DNA of 64,000 nucleotides from Candidatus Mycoplasma haematobovis (GTDB lineage Bacteria; Bacillota_I; Bacilli_A; Mycoplasmatales; Mycoplasmoidaceae): NCBI RefSeq assembly GCF_001645765.1, contig NZ_LWUJ01000012.1, positions 1 to 64,000 of the forward strand, read 5' to 3'. Shown piece by piece: positions 20,261 to 30,202 of this stretch (position 1 is its first letter; each line of letters starts with the position of its first letter). The notes under the pieces were generated by a model. It saw only the letters and a program-made list of their open reading frames with translations, ran no database searches and was not told where the DNA came from. The position numbers and the translations under genes were made by a program.

Positions 20261-20902
20261 CTAATTTGGTGTACATCATTTTTGAAATTTTGTGAAATTA
20301 TCATGAAAGTCAACATCATAATTATGTTTGCCCTCTAAAGAATTGCAACCTTGTTTTAATTTCTTTCTATCTTCTGCGGGTTGATGAGGTGTATGTGCTG
20401 TTAAATCAACGCTTGATATTTTGTCTGTTGCTCCTTCTCTTATATAATCGGCCACCTTTTCATTTCATCTATCTTGTTGATTATCTTGAGCAATATTTGT
20501 ATCTAGAACTTCTCCTTGTGCTTTTGCCAAATCTCTAATAGTTATTGGCTTAACACATCATTGTTCTGTTGCTAATAATAAAGACTTATCTTTATGGTTT
20601 GAAGAATAAATAACATCTTTACAAGCTTTTCTTAGTTTTTTTGCATCATCTTCTGTCGCTTGTCCATCGCTTGCAATAGTGATAGTTAAGCCTGTTAGTC
20701 TATTCTTTTGACTATTTGAATAAGCTTTAGCAATTGTTTTTCAAGTATCTAAGTCACTATCAAAATTAAGAAAAGTATGGCCTTGTTTTCTTAATACATC
20801 ACTTACTTTTGTGGCTGTTAGTAAGTGACTAGCTAAAGCACTAACACTTCCAACAACTCCCATTCCAGCCACAATTGAAAGTATCTTAGTTCCTGTTTGC
20901 AT
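20261..20902 (-). CDS. Family T anchored protein
   Basis: 213 aa. Anchor QTGTKILSIVAGMGVVGSVS, then ASHLLTATKVSDVLRKQGHTF, LRKACKDVIYSS, TEQWCVKPITIRDLA, LKQGCNSLE, FQKWCTPN. The two WC-ended modules are joined by a Lys-Pro-Ile turn typical of this family. Counterpart of 36077, again as second-to-last or last gene before a divergent plus gene. Function unknown. Confidence 0.86.
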
Positions 20903-21100
20903 TATTTATTCTTCTAAAGTACTTTATTAATTAATCTCTCTTAATTGTTAAGATTTAATATGTTGGTGACTATCTAACAAATACAACTGAGACTATTAAA
21001 TATATTAATTCTTATTACTTACTAACTCTATTTTCTTAATTGTATTTATTAATTTTTTTAGCTTTAAGCAATCACTAATAAATAGAGATAATTAAATTAT
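20903..21100. promoter_or_regulatory. AT-rich gap between divergent genes
   Basis: 198 bases of very AT-rich DNA between the divergent genes at 20902 and 21101. It should hold promoters for both. Runs such as TTATTAATTAAT are present, but no convincing -35/-10 pair could be fixed by eye. Confidence 0.35.
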
Positions 21101-21730
21101 TTGAAGTTCAAGAAATATCTTCTTGTTGCTACCAAAGTAATAGTAGTTTCTGCAATTCCTGCATATCGTATTTGAAAGCTTTCTAGACCCACTTTAGGTA
21201 CTTTATTAAAGCAAGAAGGGTACAGAACTATCTTTGATTCTGAAAGACCTACATTCGATAAGTGAATGAAACTTTTCTTATTTTTCAAAAAGGATTTAAT
21301 TAATGACAATATAGTTTCAGCTAATCTTATGTCTGATAGTGAAGGTGCTTTTGTATTTAAGAATTGATGTGCTAAATCATTAGAGTCTAATGATAGTAAT
21401 TTTTTAGGTAAAGCTAGGAAGTATTGTAGTATGAATTTAGGAGTTTATGCTTTGGAAAAAGAAGGTGCTAAGTTAATTCAAGATATTAGTGAAAAAAAGC
21501 AAAGAAAAGCTTGATTCTATTCTTTTGGAAAATACAAAGATGAGATAATAAGATCTGGATTCTTTAGTGGAATTATGGGAGATTCACAAGAAAATAGTGA
21601 GAATAGATTAAGGGATTGATGTAGTGATAATTCTAAGAAAATGTATTTACCTAAGAATTACTTAATAGCTGAACATGTAGCTATTTGGTGTGTAATGGAT
21701 GAGAAAGAATTTAATCAATTTAATAATTAG
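21101..21730 (+). CDS. Anchored cysteine protein, TTG start (pair with 37429)
   Basis: 209 aa from TTG (KFKKYLLVATKVIVVSAIPA); the previous in-frame codon block ends in TAA. One hydrophobic segment, then GYRTIFDSERPTFDKW, NWCAKSLES, RKYCSMN, RDWCSDN and IWCVMDE. The paralogue 37429 shares NIVSAN, EGAFVFK and YALEKEG at matching places. Both sit just upstream, in divergent orientation, of a minus-strand S run. Function unknown. Confidence 0.8.
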
Positions 21731-21761
21731 CTTTATTTCTTGTGCTAAGCAAAAACAATAG

Positions 21762-23027
21762 ATGCAATTAAGACTCCCTCTAGCAACTAAAGCTGTAGGC
21801 TTTAAATTTAATTCTAGTGTTACTGCTATTCTTTCAGGCCTTACTGCAGTTGGTACTTGTTCTTCAATAATATTTAATTCTGAGTCTGCAAGAAGTTCAA
21901 TAAGTAGTTCTTTAAGCACTTTAAAGAATACAGCAGTTACGCAAGTTTTCTTAGATGGATTCAATAAAGTGGGTAATACATTTCAAAATTGAGGTAGTGC
22001 GATAATTAATTCAAAAGATGATTTTGTCGATTGATTAGAGCGTTATTTAGGTATTAATGGAATTAAATCAGGTACTGTAGCGCTTTATGAGAAGTTACGT
22101 GTATGAGTAGGAATAGTTTATGAATGATTTGCTACTAAGTTTATTAAGTTCATAAAGAATATTCCTGAGATGGTAAAGAATTGAAAGGAATTAAGGTTAT
22201 CTTTATTTAAGTGAGGCACTTTCTTAGGAGGGGGAGGAGGATCTGCTTTTTGAGCTATGTTTGGAAGTGGAGATAATTGAGGTAAGTTAGGAGAGTTAAT
22301 GGGAAGGCCTGATTTTATGGATATGATGAATGACTTTAGTACTTTAGTTCAAGATAATCCAGAAGCATTTGAAGAATTAGGCGCAGAAGGTATTGAAGAG
22401 ATTATTGAGCAATATTTAGAGGATCCTGAGAAAGCTAAAGAGGCTGCTAAGGAATTAATTGAAGAACAGAAAGAGAAAAAGGAAGAAGCTAATAAAGATA
22501 AGGAAAAAGATCCAGAGGAAAAGAAAGAACCAAATTCAGAAGAGTTAACAGCTGATGAAATTAAAGAGAAATTTAATTCTAAATCTGGAAAACCTAAAGA
22601 TGTAACTGGCGTTTTAGGAAATGTAGTAGCGCAGGGCTTGGTACCCATTCTTGAACTGCCAAATTCTTCTTTCTTTGGTTTTGAGGCAGAAAAAGCTAAG
22701 AAAGTGGCTAAGGAGCATATGAATAAATATATTGAAGAACTTAGAAAAAATATAGGATCCAAGAAAAAAGGACCAGAAAAAGAGTTCTTAGATTTAGTAG
22801 AAGGAAATAACCAAAATGAATTAGTAGAGTTCTTAGCAGGAGTGGCAACTAGTGCATATGGAAAAGTATCTTCAAATGTTAAATATGAAGTTTTTGCACA
22901 ACAATTTTCTAAAGAGTTGGAAAGCAAAATTACTCAACCTTGTGAAGATGAAAATAATTGCGATGCTACCGACTTAGCTCAAAAATTTAAAGTTGGTAAT
23001 AAGCCAAAAATTAAGAAAGAGGAATAA
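21762..23027 (+). CDS. 421 aa membrane protein with helical charged domain
   Basis: 421 aa; TAG directly precedes the ATG. Residues 1-180 are hydrophobic and Trp-rich: segment at 16-38, an amphipathic stretch WVGIVYEWFATKFIKFIK, then WGTFLGGGGGSAFWAMFGSG, a glycine-rich turn. Residues 185-295 are Glu/Lys-rich with coiled-coil character (EEIIEQYLEDPEKAKEAAKE). The last third is mixed helical with one Cys pair (PCEDENNC). It has no relative in the window and no Trp-Cys motif. Function unrecognised; a membrane-associated complex component is possible. Confidence 0.82.
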
Positions 23028-23036
23028 TTAAGCTAG

Positions 23037-23612
23037 TTAAACTGTCTTAACGCAATATGTTTTTGCATCTTTAAAGTTTTCATTATTATCACCAGTTCAT
23101 ATTTCACCGTAATAAGAAACACATCATTTTTTCAAGGCATCTAACTCAGTAGTTGGACTTTTTGATAATTTAGCTTTTATGTCTTTCATAGTTGGGGATA
23201 ATTCTGTATCTTGTTGTTTGCCTTTCAAAGCTTCATTTGCTTTTGTTCATTCTTCCTTTTCACTTATTGTTCCATCTGGCAACTTATCTTTATTGTTATA
23301 GATACAGTAGGCTTGAACATTCTTAAATCGTAAATCATCTTTATCTTTAAATTTAGCATCATAGCTAGTTTTGCATCATTTCTCTATTTCTTTAGCTACT
23401 TTACTTAATTTTGATAAATCATCTACAAGTTCTGTGGAAGTAGCTAACTTTAGTGCTTCTGCTTTCTTAGCTCAATCAGACTCTCCATTTACTTTAGTAC
23501 CTTGCAACCTTGCACTAATTCTTACCGCTAAGTAATCATTAACAAAATAACCTCCAACACCCATTCCAGTTAATAACGTAGTTCCTGCACCAACCTTAAC
23601 AAATGTATGCAT
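23037..23612 (-). CDS. Family N anchored protein
   Basis: 191 aa. HTFVKVGAGTTLLTGMGVGG then YFVNDYLAVRISARLQGTKV. Motifs: EKWCKTSYDAKF, VQAYCIYN, LKKWCVSYYGEIW, AKTYCVKTV. Intact paralogue at 29614; decayed copies at 25447 and 27342. The block RISARLQGTK marks the family. Function unknown. Confidence 0.86.
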
Positions 23613-23632
23613 AAAAAATCTTGATTATTTTT

Positions 23633-24239
23633 TTAAACAACACATCACTTCTTAGCTAATTCGAATTTTTCATTAAAGTCTTGACTACTGGTCTTTAATT
23701 TAACAATAATTCCACAAGCTTTTTTGATATTAGCTACAGTGGTAGTGTCAGAATCTCTCATCTCTGTACTTAATTTTTGCGCATTGGTATTATCACTTTT
23801 TAAAGTTGTTTCTTTAGTTTTTCAAGCATTTCCATCATCGCTTATCCCAACAACATTTAATCCTCTAAGATTTATTTTTTCAAAAATATCTTTGATTTCT
23901 TTTTCTTTAACACACCACTGCCCTTGCCTTTTTGTAATTTGCATCATCTTTTTTATTTAATGCACTCTTGCACTCTGCTTGTAATTTAGCTAATTCTAAG
24001 TCAGTATTTGCTTCGTTTTTGAAAGTACTTTCAGTATTTTTGACAGAATTATGCGCATCTAATAAAGTTTGTCATTCATTTCCAACATTTAAATCAAATC
24101 CCTCTTTCATTAATCTTGCACCAGCAGTTCCATCAGCATAAGTAATAGGTTTATTTAACAAATTACTTGCCAATAAACCACCCCCACCAATAGTTCCTAA
24201 TGTAGCAACCCCTGTAATTACTTTGCCTCCTATAGTCAC
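23633..24239 (-). pseudogene. Family P anchored protein, frameshifted at a G tract
   Basis: GTG 24239 corresponds to the ATG of 30826. Anchor GKVITGVATLGTIGGGGLLA, then AGARLMKEGFDL and ECKSALNKKDDANYKKAR. An extra base in CCC at 23921-23923 throws the frame off just before the Trp-Cys motif. After correction it reads RQWCVKEKEIKDIF, IKKACGIIV and KKWCVV. Both paralogues have no such base. A 200-bp part is duplicated at 26404. Confidence 0.75.
23932..24131. repeat. 200-bp duplicated segment, copy 1
   Basis: Matches 26404-26603 with one mismatch that I can see. It covers the first cysteine module of the family P gene. Such identity is far above that of other paralogues and indicates a recent copy event or gene conversion. 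Confidence 0.85.
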
Positions 24240-24397
24240 TATGGTTTAACTTCTATTGGATGTTAATTTCTTATTTCAATAAATGCATTTTCATGAAATA
24301 ATTTTATTGTGAGAATTAAATAATGAGTTATTACTAAAGATATGTTTAAGGCAGTAACAAAAACTTTAATTTTATGTATGTTTAATAGATAAGAAAA
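24240..24397. other. Intergenic, AT-rich, nothing recognised
   Basis: Short AT-rich gap without readable coding or clear promoter elements between the family P pseudogene and the family L gene. Confidence 0.4.
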
Positions 24398-24718
24398 TTA
24401 AAGAGTCATTCAAAAATCGTCTTCCTCTTCCCTATTAATATATATTCTTCCACAACGCCTATCGCTATCTCTGTTTCAAGTTGAAGATTCTCATTTTTTC
24501 TTACATTCTTCCAAAATTGGTCTGCTAACAGGAATTTTTGTCTCTTTAGGAGTTTGTTCTTCTAATTCAAATGCAGTATCATCCTTCTCTGGAAGTGGAG
24601 CTGATTTTTGCTCTTCAATACTATTACCTCTTGTTAAATGAAATATAATACCACTAACAACGCCAAGTCCTACAATAGTAGATATAGTTCTTAAGCCTTT
24701 AATTAGCCAATTAGCCAC
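24398..24718 (-). CDS. Family L small anchored protein, GTG start
   Basis: 106 aa from GTG (MANWLIKGLRTISTIVGLGV). Single membrane segment to about residue 28, charged linker, then PILEECKKKWES and RCGRIYINRE, two cysteines as in 26672. The 16 bases after the leading G are TGGCTAAT twice. Function unknown. Confidence 0.78.
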
Positions 24719-25042
24719 AAGTTTTTGTTATTGCCGTATTTTTTCGTGAATTTTATACAGTCTTTTTCTTTTTTTATTCTCATTCTTTCGTAACCATTGT
24801 AGTAAAGTCATGCATAACTCTTTATTCTACTGGATAATTGAACAGTATTAGGTTGCCTATTGTTTAGAGATAACCCCCCTTTTTGCCAGCAATAAGAGTA
24901 TTTATTTTTTTTGCTTGAAGTTCAATTTTGGAATCTTGAATATCAATAATTTCTTGTTTAAATAATTAATATCCCCCCCTATAGCATCCACACTAGAAAT
25001 GACAGCTAAGTTGCTTGTATTTCAAATTAATCAACTAGCTAT
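24703..25042 (-). pseudogene. Decayed family L gene
   Basis: The N-terminal part reads IASWLIWNTSNLAVISSV and GGDINYLNKK, matching 15563, but has no start codon and frameshifts after a GGGGGGG run. The C-terminal part is open in another frame: QLSSRIKSYAWLYYNGYERM, KEKDCIKF, ending at TAA inside the 24718 gene. TAA and TAG lie between the two parts. Confidence 0.7.
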
Positions 25043-25099
25043 TGTTTTTGTAATTTGCTATTTGAATGAATGGACGATTTATTTTGTCAAAAAAAAGAT

Positions 25100-25408
25100 T
25101 TAACCTTTAAATTTAATATTAAGCCGATTTTCAGCAAATTTTCTGCAGGCTGATTCTGTTTTATCTCTCATTTTTGGATAGCCTTTTGTCCCTAACCACT
25201 TACAAATTTTTGCATTCTTTGGTACCTTAATAATTTCTTGTGTTATAGGTGTTGTTGTTTTTGTCGCTTGAATAACAGTTAGTTGAGTTTTGTCTGCCTC
25301 TATTTCTTGTTGTGATTTGTTAGTTAAATGTCCAATAGTTCCTCCAGTAACACCTGAAATAGTAACAAACGTTAAAGATATTAGTAATTTTGCCAGCCAG
25401 CCAGCCAT
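25100..25408 (-). CDS. Family L small anchored protein with TGGC repeat at the start
   Basis: 102 aa, complete. AGWLAKLLISLTFVTISGVT anchor, IGHLTNKSQQEIEADK, KICKWLGTKGYPKM, SACRKFAENRLNIKFKG. The start codon lies within four TGGC units (minus strand 25407-25392) followed by four A. This copy is the in-frame reference for the broken copies at 27303 and 31127. Function unknown. Confidence 0.82.
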   Translation of the reverse strand: MAGWLAKLLISLTFVTISGVTGGTIGHLTNKSQQEIEADKTQLTVIQATKTTTPITQEIIKVPKNAKICKWLGTKGYPKMRDKTESACRKFAENRLNIKFKG

Positions 25409-25563
25409 TACTTAATTTAAAATAAAGAGTCGTTATTTTAATAAATTTAATTTGATGTTAGACTCTGTAATTTTTTCTTAATGTAATAATTACTTGTATC
25501 ATCAAAGTTTTCAGAATCGTTTACACTTCATATTTTATCATAGTAACTCAGACATCAATTTTT
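25299..25563. repeat. 265-bp duplicated segment, copy 1
   Basis: Almost identical to 27193-27458; the second copy has one extra T plus a few changes near the far end. It covers the 5' third of a family L gene, the gap and the 3' end of a family N remnant. Confidence 0.88.
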
Positions 25564-25565
25564 CC
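25447..25565 (-). pseudogene. C-terminal remnant of a family N gene
   Basis: Open only over KNWCLSYYDKIW, NDSENFDDTSNYYIKKK to TAA at 25449-25447. It matches LKKWCVSYYGEIW of 23037 and LKNWCLSYYDEVW of 29614, but the final Cys is replaced (NYYIK) and the rest of the gene is missing. Confidence 0.7.
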
Positions 25566-25691
25566 TTTAATAATTTAAATATTTGAGTTAAATAAATTTT
25601 AAATAGACGACTGTATAAACAATTTCTATTAATTGGAATAGTTCAAAACTTTATTTATTAATCTTGCTCTTACCGTTATTTGTTATTGCAT

Positions 25692-26073
25692 TTATTGTTT
25701 AAGGCACCATCTTTTGAACTTTGCATATTTGTCATCTTTACGGATTGATACTGATTCTCTTCTTTTTTCGTTACATTTATCTACAAGGCTTTTGGGAAGT
25801 GTATCTCCAGATTGTTTGGAATTTCAGTCCGGCAATTTTCATTCATCCTTACCTTGATTAATATCTTTGTTATTTTTTTTGCATTTATTCCAAGGCACAG
25901 AAGCCTTATCTTTATCACTGTCTACTATAAATTTTTCAGTTAGATTTTCAGACTTAAGTAATTCTTCAATAACTCCACCTTGTCACTTGTTAAATAAAAA
26001 TATCCTCCTATTCCCCGTACTTCCCTGCAACACCGACAGATATAGCGACTTTACTTACACTTAATGCAGCCAT
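25692..26073 (-). pseudogene. Frameshifted short anchored protein
   Basis: ATG 26073 gives AALSVSKVAISVGVAG in frame one. GIGGYFYLTSDK follows in a second frame, and GGVIEELLKSENLTEKFIVD, SVPWNKCKKN, DEWKLPDWN, VDKCNEKR, FKRWCLKQ in the third. Two indels around the anchor are needed to read it, so it is probably inactive. The body resembles the S pattern with a Trp-Cys end. Confidence 0.68.
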
Positions 26074-26075
26074 TC

Positions 26076-26648
26076 TTATTTTTTGTTAGGTGTTTTTGCC
26101 ACTGAACATCATGTTTTTGCGTTATCAAATTTTTCGTCAAATCCAATAGTGATTGTTGTGACAGTATTTACTTGCAAGCCTCTACAACCAGCTTTTAAAG
26201 CTTTAATATTAGTAGCCAAATCGTCGCTCAAATTAGTAGCTACACTTTGAAAATCTGTTTTATTTTCTTTAAGACTTGTAGCTAATGTTTCTCATTCTTT
26301 ATCTTCAGTGCTATTAGTTTCTGTTGCATCTAATAAATCGTATTTTCCGTTATTTGGTATGTCTTTAATTTTTTCAATCTTTACACACCATTTTCTTGCT
26401 TTCTTGTAATTTGCATCATCTTTTTTATTTAATGCACTCTTGCACTCTGCTTGTAATTTAGCTAATTCTAAGTCAGTATTTGCTTCGTTTTTGAAAGTAC
26501 TTTCAGTATTTTTGACAGAATTATGCGCATCTAATAAAGTTTGTCATTCATTTCCAACATCTAAATCAAATCCCTCTTTCATTAATCTTGCACCAGCAGT
26601 TCCTAATGTAACAACCCCTGCAATTACTCTGCCTCCTATATCCCCCGT
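26076..26648 (-). pseudogene. Family P gene lacking its membrane anchor
   Basis: The frame runs GGRVIAGVVTLGTAGARLMK, so the anchor and spacer found in 23633 (about 20 residues from the second LGT to AGARL) are absent. The flanks GGAACTATTGG and GGAACTGCTGG in 23633 could have recombined to delete them. No start codon remains before the deletion; ATG of RLMKEGF is the only one. Downstream is intact: RKWCVKIEKIKD, LKAGCRGL, TWCSVAKTPNKK. Confidence 0.68.
26404..26603. repeat. 200-bp duplicated segment, copy 2
   Basis: Partner of 23932-24131. Ends at the point where the anchor-coding deletion of the 26076 gene begins. Confidence 0.85.
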
Positions 26649-26671
26649 TTTCTATTTAATAAAAAATTTAA

Positions 26672-26989
26672 TTAAAGAGTTAAATAAAATTGTTCTCTTT
26701 CATCTTTTGCAATATATATACCACGACAAAGTTTATCGTTTTCTGGTTTTCAATCTGTAGATTCTCATTTTTTTTTGCAAGCTTGAAGAATAGGTTTTCT
26801 ATTTACAGTACTTTTTGAAGTATCTTGAAGATCTTCAATTTCTATTAAAGTATCATTTTTTTCTCTAGTTGAAAGAGTACTTATTGTTTGTCTTTCATTG
26901 TTGTTTGTTAAATAAAAAATTCCACCAATAGCACCAAATCCTGTAATAACTGCAGAGGTTCTTAAAGTTTTAATCAGTCAATCAGTCAT
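26672..26989 (-). CDS. Family L small anchored protein
   Basis: 105 aa. TDWLIKTLRTSAVITGFGAI anchor, YLTNNNERQ, charged linker, KPILQACKKKWEST, KLCRGIYIAKDE. Same cysteine layout as 24398. The start is built from TGACTGAT twice. Function unknown. Confidence 0.8.
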
Positions 26990-26993
26990 ATCT

Positions 26994-27303
26994 TTAACTT
27001 CTTTGGGCAGAATCCTCAAATTTTACATTCAAATGTCTTTCTGCGAATTTTTTACAGTTTTCTTCTTTTCATTTTAAAGTACTCCTACGTATTTGTAAAT
27101 TTAGTCATTTACATACACCATATCCTTTTTTTATTTTAACTATTTTAGGCTGTGTTGCTTGTTCTTCAGCTTGTGACAAAAGTGTCGATTCTTCTATTTC
27201 TTGTTGTGATTTGTTAGTTAAATGTCCAATAGTTCCTCCAGTAACACCTGAAATAGTAACAAACGTTAAAGATATTAGTAATTTTTGCCAGCCAGCCAGC
27301 CAT
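26994..27303 (-). pseudogene. Family L gene, out of frame at a five-A run after the start
   Basis: The first 100 bases equal the intact gene at 25408 except for one extra A after the TGGC repeat (T5 at 27282-27286 against T4 at 25388-25391). ATG then reads MAGWLAKITNIFNVCYYF and stops. In the shifted frame the rest is open: ISLTFVTISGVTGGTIGHLT, TQPKIVKIKKGYGVCKWLNL, EENCKKFAERHLNVKFE. So it is broken by this base alone. Could be phase-off, slippage-rescued or a sequencing error. Confidence 0.75.
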
Positions 27304-27458
27304 TACTTAATTTAAAATAAAGAGTCGTTATTTTAATAAATTTAATTTGATGTTAGACTCTGTAATTTTTTCTTAATGTAATAATTACTTGTATCATCAA
27401 AGTTTTCAGAATCGTTTACATTTCATATTTGAACATAGTAACTCAGACATCAATTTTT
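27193..27458. repeat. 266-bp duplicated segment, copy 2
   Basis: Partner of 25299-25563, with the extra T that shifts the family L frame. Confidence 0.88.
27282..27286 (-). repeat. T5 run (A5 on coding strand) causing a frameshift
   Basis: Five T where the duplicated partner has four. Located five codons after the family L start codon. Confidence 0.8.
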
Positions 27459-27880
27459 AAAAGCATCTTTATTATTGGTTAATTTAGATTTTTTACATAA
27501 CTTTAGATGTTGGTGTTTTACTATTTAAAGTAGTATTTGCTGTTTTTCAACTCTCATCACTTTCGCCAATAGTCCTTCTTGGAGTTTATCTCTATTGTTG
27601 TAGATACAGTAGATTTGAACATTTCTAAATCTTAAGTCGTTATCGTCATCATAGTGGGTTCTGTAGTTATTTTGACATCATTTTTCAATGTTTTTTAATT
27701 TATCCTTGAATATCTCTAAATCGTAAACAAGAGCATTATTCCTCTTAGCAGCGAGCTTAATAGCTATTTGTTTTTTTCTTTCAATATTTAGTTCCATTAA
27801 CTTTAGCGTTTTTAAATTTGGTTTCAATTCTTTCAAATAAATGGTTTTTTGAAAAGATAACAAGCAACGATTATTCCAAG
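27342..27880 (-). pseudogene. Decayed family N gene
   Basis: Recognisable pieces in several frames: ALVYDLEIFKDKLKNIEKWC, DDNDLRFRNVQIYCIYNNRD, GESDESWKTANTTLNSKTPT, FKNWCLSYYVQIW, ending at TAA 27344-27342. At least three frame breaks separate them, and there is no usable start. Order matches 23037 and 29614. Confidence 0.72.
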
Positions 27881-27961
27881 TTAATAATGTAATAGATAAT
27901 TCAAGTTTTAAATGCAGAATAAATATAGTATTTGTACAAGAATTAAAGAGATTATATTTTT

Positions 27962-28406
27962 GTGAATGAAGTTACAAAAATAGCAACTGGTTCTGCTTGC
28001 GTTTCCACTTACATGTATGCCCCATCAGAAAAAACAATTAGATTGCTTTAATAGATTTTGAAGAAGGGAATGATAGTTTATGGAGCTAAAGAGTTAGATG
28101 CAGTAGATAAAGATTTAATGAGATTTATGATGTTATTTTTCTCGATGAGAATGATAAGTATTTCAATGATCTTAAATAATATTGTTTACTTGGGGATAAA
28201 GCTGGAACATTTATTAGCGAAGAGGCAATCAGAAATAAATTAACTGTTTAAAGACCTATGAAAAAGCCTTAGTGCAAGAATTTTAAACAATTAAAGATAG
28301 TTAAAAGAAGAGAAAAATTAAGAAATGGTGTGATGATCTTAAAGAACAAATGGTTGATTCAATAACTTCTGTTAAGTATTTAAATATTAAGGAATTTTGT
28401 ATATAG
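27962..28406 (+). pseudogene. Decayed plus-strand anchored protein gene
   Basis: GTG 27962 opens VNEVTKIATGSACVSTYMYA and stops at TAA-TAG. Later pieces in other frames are MRFMMLFF or its shifted equivalent NEIYDVIFLDENDKYFNDLK, CLLGDKAGTFISEEAIRNKL and KKWCDDLKEQMVD, ending FCI at TAG 28406. This is the only plus-strand coding trace between 23 and 37 kb. Confidence 0.55.
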
Positions 28407-28410
28407 ATAG

Positions 28411-29049
28411 TTAATTTGTTCTCTTAATAGCACAAAGTTTTTCTGCTCTTTCTGATTTTGTTTCAAAGTCCTTGTCTCAGTTTTTGACATCTAATAGAGG
28501 TTGACAACCCTTATTCATTTCTTGTGCCAATTCTTTATCGCCATTTTTCCCAGCAAGAGTAAATCCATCAATTGTTATGTTTTTTTCTACGTATTGTTTT
28601 GCTATTCCTGCTCAAATTTTCTCGTCTTTGGAAATGTCTAGTGCTATTTTTTCTTTTAATTGTAGTCTGATTCTAGCTGTTTGTGGAATTACACATCATC
28701 TTATTGCTTTATTGTAAATTGAAAGAGACTGAGTTGGTTTATCTATAATTTCTTGACATGCTTTTTTTAGTTGTTCTCTAATTTCGTCATTCGTAGTTGC
28801 CGTTACTGTTTCAAACTTTTCTGCGGGAGAGATTTCTGGGCCTTTATATGCAATTACTATTTCATCTCAAGTATTGTTTTCGCTATTATCAAAAGATACA
28901 GTTTTGAAATGGTTTAATCCTAATAATTCACTTACACTTTTGTTAGCGTCTGTATATTGTTGTCTTCCTATTGTGCTGTAATAATGAAAACAACCAGTAC
29001 CAATTAAACAACAACTGACTATAGTAGGACCAAGAACACCTTTACTCAT
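28411..29049 (-). CDS. Family T-like anchored protein
   Basis: 212 aa. SKGVLGPTIVSCCLIGTGCF, an anchor with three cysteines, then VSELLGLNHFKTV, LKKACQEIIDK, IRWCVIPQTARIRLQL, MNKGCQPLL, AEKLCAIKRTN. Module order equals 20261 and 36077. The start shares one base with the next stop upstream (TAATG). Function unknown. Confidence 0.84.
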
Positions 29050-29432
29050 TATTTTGGTTGTTTTGGTTTAGAGCAATATTTAATGACATCTTGATATTTT
29101 TGATCGCTGGTGCTCTTTATTTTCTCTTGTGCTTTTTTTCTACAAATCTCTTTAAAGGCTGTTGGAGCATTGACTGCAAGCATTCCTTCTTCACTAGGAA
29201 TATTTCATTTATTTCCAGTTTCTTCCATATATTTTTCTCAAACTTCATCTCAATCTTTGGAATTATTCATTCCATAGACATCTAGCAAATCATGCTTATT
29301 ATTTTTTCTTAACAATTCAGATATTTGAATATTTGAGTTGAATAAATCTTTTGAGTAGGCAACTGCACCAGCAATTCCTACCACTCCAGTTATTAAGCTA
29401 ATACCTATACTAAAAGTCTTTATGGAAGTCAT
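29049..29432 (-). CDS. Family S short anchored protein
   Basis: 127 aa. TSIKTFSIGISLITGVVGIA anchor, YSKDLFNSNIQISELLRKN, WDEVWEKYMEET, AFKEICRKK, VIKYCSKPKQPK. The N-terminus resembles that of 40906 (SIGIGTGLITGVAG, YSTDLFDS), which links the S and T families. Function unknown. Confidence 0.84.
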
Positions 29433-29613
29433 AGGTATATTTAACTATTCCTAAAGCAACTTATTGTTGAATCTTTTATTAAATTTTCTAATTTGTGTAT
29501 GAGTAGGACAATGTCTTTAATGTTTGATTCTTATTGTTATTATCAAAAAATATTTATAAGCTATTAATAATTTAAGTTATTAAAAAAGCGATTAAGATAC
29601 AAAAAGAGTAAAT
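29433..29613. other. Intergenic, AT-rich, nothing recognised
   Basis: 181 bases between 29614 and 29432 with no readable coding. It may hold the promoter for the minus-strand genes at 29432 and below. Confidence 0.35.
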
Positions 29614-30180
29614 TTAATCTTTTGTTACACAATATTCGCTAGCTTCCGTAAAGCTTTTTGAACTGCTGTTCTCTCATACTTCATCGTAATAACTTAGACA
29701 TCAATTTTTTAAAGCATTTTCGTTTGGTGTTGGTTGTGCTGTTAGCTCAGCTTTTATTTTTTGCATATTAGAAGATAAATCCTTAACAGGTGTTTTGTCT
29801 TTTAGAGCTTGTTTTGATTTGCTTCAATCCCCTCCAGCTTCGATTGGTTTATTTAATTTATCTTTATTATTATAGATACAATAAGTTTGAACATTTTTAA
29901 ACCTTAAATCCTCATATTCTTTAAATTTGGCATTGTAGTTAGTATTACATCAATTTTCTAGCTCTTTAGCTTCAGTTAATCTAGCTAAATCTGCTACTAA
30001 TTCTTTAGTTTTTGCCTTTATTGCAATTATTTTTTTACCCCAGTCTGCATCTCCTGTAATTTTAGTACCTTGCAATCTTGCATCAATTCTTTCAGACAAA
30101 TAATCATTTATGAAATATCCACCCACTCCTAAACCAGTTAACAGCGTAGTTGCTGTTCCAATTAATATAGCCGTGTTCAT
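29614..30180 (-). CDS. Family N anchored protein
   Basis: 188 aa from ATG 30180; a TTG two codons upstream is an alternative. NTAILIGTATTLLTGLGVGG, YFINDYLSERIDARLQGTKI, LENWCNTNYNAKF, VQTYCIYN, LKNWCLSYYDEVW, SEYCVTKD. The closest intact relative of 23037. Function unknown. Confidence 0.86.
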
Positions 30181-30202
30181 GAGCAAAATTTATTTAAAAA
30201 AA

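Noticed and set aside
20903-21100. tRNA genes or other structured RNAs in the larger gaps
   Set aside because: No TTCGA-type T-loop or acceptor pairing was seen in any gap of the window.
22349-22927. 192-residue antisense open frame
   Set aside because: Mirrors the Glu/Lys-rich helix of the plus-strand gene at 21762; a Ser/Phe/Leu-rich antisense of AAG/GAA codons is expected.
23633-24239. Counting the extra G at 23921-23923 as a phase-switch tract
   Set aside because: The run is only three bases and lies in the middle of the gene, unlike the repeat-associated cases. Listed as an ordinary frameshift.
25299-27458. CRISPR-like array from the repeated segments
   Set aside because: The repeats are 200-266 bp, occur twice, contain coding sequence and have no regular short spacers.
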